In this document: positions 4,080-5,051 of the stretch, in pieces
Layout of the letters: each line of letters starts with the position of its first letter
Numbering within the stretch: position 1 is the first letter of the stretch
NCBI GenBank assembly: GCA_017437205.1
Contig: JAFSBP010000187.1
Location: forward strand, 1 to 5,051
Direction: 5' to 3'
DNA length: 5,051 nt
Source: Lachnospiraceae bacterium
GTDB lineage: Bacteria > Bacillota > Clostridia > Lachnospirales > Lachnospiraceae
Translations under genes and position numbers: made by a program
The notes under the pieces: model-generated
What the model was told of the DNA's origin: nothing
Databases searched by the model: none
Seen by the model: the letters and a program-made list of their open reading frames with translations, nothing else

Positions 4080-5051
4080 CTACACTGCCTCCCACATGGC
4101 AAATGCATTTTCCATAGATCTGACCAGTTCCTCCGGACGGTTGTATTTTACCTTTGCGTAAATATCCATGGTAATCTTACTGCTCTCATGCCCTGCCAGA
4201 TACTGCACTGTTTTCGGATCAACCGATGCATGAATCAGATTGGTAATATAAGTATGCCGCAATTGGTGTGGCGTCACTTCAAAATCCAGACTATATACCA
4301 CCTTTCCATTATGCGCTGCTTTCTCACCGAGTTTTGGCGTGACGGTATGTTTCACGCGCACCCCGTTTTCATATTTGTAATAGTGTCGTTCTTTGACTGT
4401 TCTGGTAACAATATACTGCCACAGCCGCTTAAACTGCGTATAACTTAGCGGTTCACCATCCCGGTTCGCTACCACATAATTCGATGTAGAATTTGCCTTC
4501 GCTTCCCGCAGACACTCCGCAAGGCGATCCGGCAAGGGAATATTTCTCTCAGATGCTTTAGTCTTTAATTCTGTCAGAATCACCGGCCGATTGTGCTCTG
4601 TATGCCACGCCCTGCGCACCGTCAGATATGGCGCTTCGGTGTCTAAATAGACAGAATCCCACTGCAATGCAAGTATTTCCTCTCGCCTCAATCCTGCATA
4701 CAGCCCAATCATTACGAACACATACGGCGGCAATCCTTGAATCGCACTTAACAGTCGCTCTACCTGTTCGTCAGTTAATGCTTTCCTTTCTTCCTGCGGA
4801 ATTCCGCCACCCTTTGTTGTGAGATAAACCGTCGGATCGCGATCAATAATTCGGCTTTCTTTCGCCGACCGAAAAATGGATTTATAAAGGACAACAACGC
4901 TCTTATATACCGATGCAGACTTTTTTGAGACGGGAACCAGTGCCATCTGAATATCATCCAGAGTCACATCCCCCATATGCATATCTCCCAGTTCACTGAT
5001 AATGTGCCGTCTTACCTTAGATGTGTAATCAGTCAAAGTAGTAGCACGGAT
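4080..5051 (-). CDS. Tyrosine recombinase / phage-type integrase, 5' end off the window
   Basis: This is the C-terminal 323 residues of a site-specific recombinase that integrates and excises a mobile element, using an active-site tyrosine. Numbered from the TTG codon at 5036, residues 1-70 look like the helical core-binding (SAM-like) domain: YTSKVRRHIISELGDMHMGDVT and on. The catalytic domain starts near 85 (KALTDEQVERLL). All active-site residues are visible: R117 in AGLRREE, the lysine of ELKTKASER (158 or 160), HQLRH with H257 and R260, H283 in AGHES, and the nucleophile Y293 in MDIY. An insertion of about 40 charged residues (212-250) precedes HQLRH. The frame is open through 5051, so TTG at 5036 is not the true start; perhaps 50-80 N-terminal residues are missing. 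The gene points toward the housekeeping operon, with its stop (TAG) 82 bases from the candidate IS end. Integrase genes usually sit at one end of their element, so the element probably extends to the right. Confidence 0.9.
   Translation of the reverse strand: MRATTLTDYTSKVRRHIISELGDMHMGDVTLDDIQMALVPVSKKSASVYKSVVVLYKSIFRSAKESRIIDRDPTVYLTTKGGGIPQEERKALTDEQVERLLSAIQGLPPYVFVMIGLYAGLRREEILALQWDSVYLDTEAPYLTVRRAWHTEHNRPVILTELKTKASERNIPLPDRLAECLREAKANSTSNYVVANRDGEPLSYTQFKRLWQYIVTRTVKERHYYKYENGVRVKHTVTPKLGEKAAHNGKVVYSLDFEVTPHQLRHTYITNLIHASVDPKTVQYLAGHESSKITMDIYAKVKYNRPEELVRSMENAFAMWEAV

Noticed and set aside
4071..4448. 125-codon open frame on the plus strand
   Set aside because: It is antisense to the catalytic domain of the integrase, which carries all active-site motifs on the minus strand.
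4080..5036. TTG at 5036 as the true integrase start
   Set aside because: The frame is open upstream to the window edge, there is no ribosome site before the TTG, and the usual N-terminal part of the family would be missing.
1..5051. CRISPR array, tRNA or rRNA genes
   Set aside because: I saw no regularly spaced direct repeats and no tRNA cloverleaf or rRNA-like segment; the gaps are short and accounted for by promoters, terminators and IS ends.

Overview
The window looks like chromosome from a Gram-positive, low-to-mid GC Clostridia, most likely a Lachnospiraceae gut anaerobe. This rests on three points: the Asp23-type gene / nusB / xseA order, the strong AGGAGG ribosome sites with sigma-A promoters, and the look of the transposase and integrase. 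The family assignment is inference from protein character, not from a search.

Positions 1-1918 hold a housekeeping operon read leftward. A near-consensus promoter (1890-1918) drives an Asp23/Gls24 (YqhY-like) gene, then nusB, then xseA, which runs off the left edge. The Asp23-type gene and nusB are separated by a spacer with two interlocked inverted repeats. nusB and xseA are 9 bases apart. Bacillus subtilis has the same core order (yqhY-nusB-folD-xseA), but folD is missing here.

Positions 1919-2229 have no intact gene. They contain a strong leftward terminator (1972-2003), a 15-codon tail of a possible broken gene (2019-2066), the left end of an insertion sequence with its own inward-reading terminator (2120-2146), and the transposase promoter (2161-2189). 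Positions 2230-3906 encode an intact IS1634-type (IS4 superfamily) DDE transposase read rightward, followed by a second terminator (3921-3952). An 8-base motif, TAACGCCA, occurs four times and only around the element's ends and its promoter.

Positions 3977-4079 are AT-rich and non-coding, but hold a good leftward promoter (4013-4041) with no gene behind it. Positions 4080-5051 are the C-terminal part of a leftward tyrosine recombinase (integrase) with all catalytic residues present; its start lies beyond the right edge.

Overall, a conserved housekeeping operon lies beside an accessory region made of an integrase and an insertion sequence. The operon keeps its own promoter and a terminator upstream, so it is probably insulated from the mobile DNA. 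I found no clear sign of an undescribed multi-gene system. The most interesting points are the TAACGCCA repeats, the mutually exclusive hairpins before nusB, and the orphan gene tail and promoter on the two sides of the IS.
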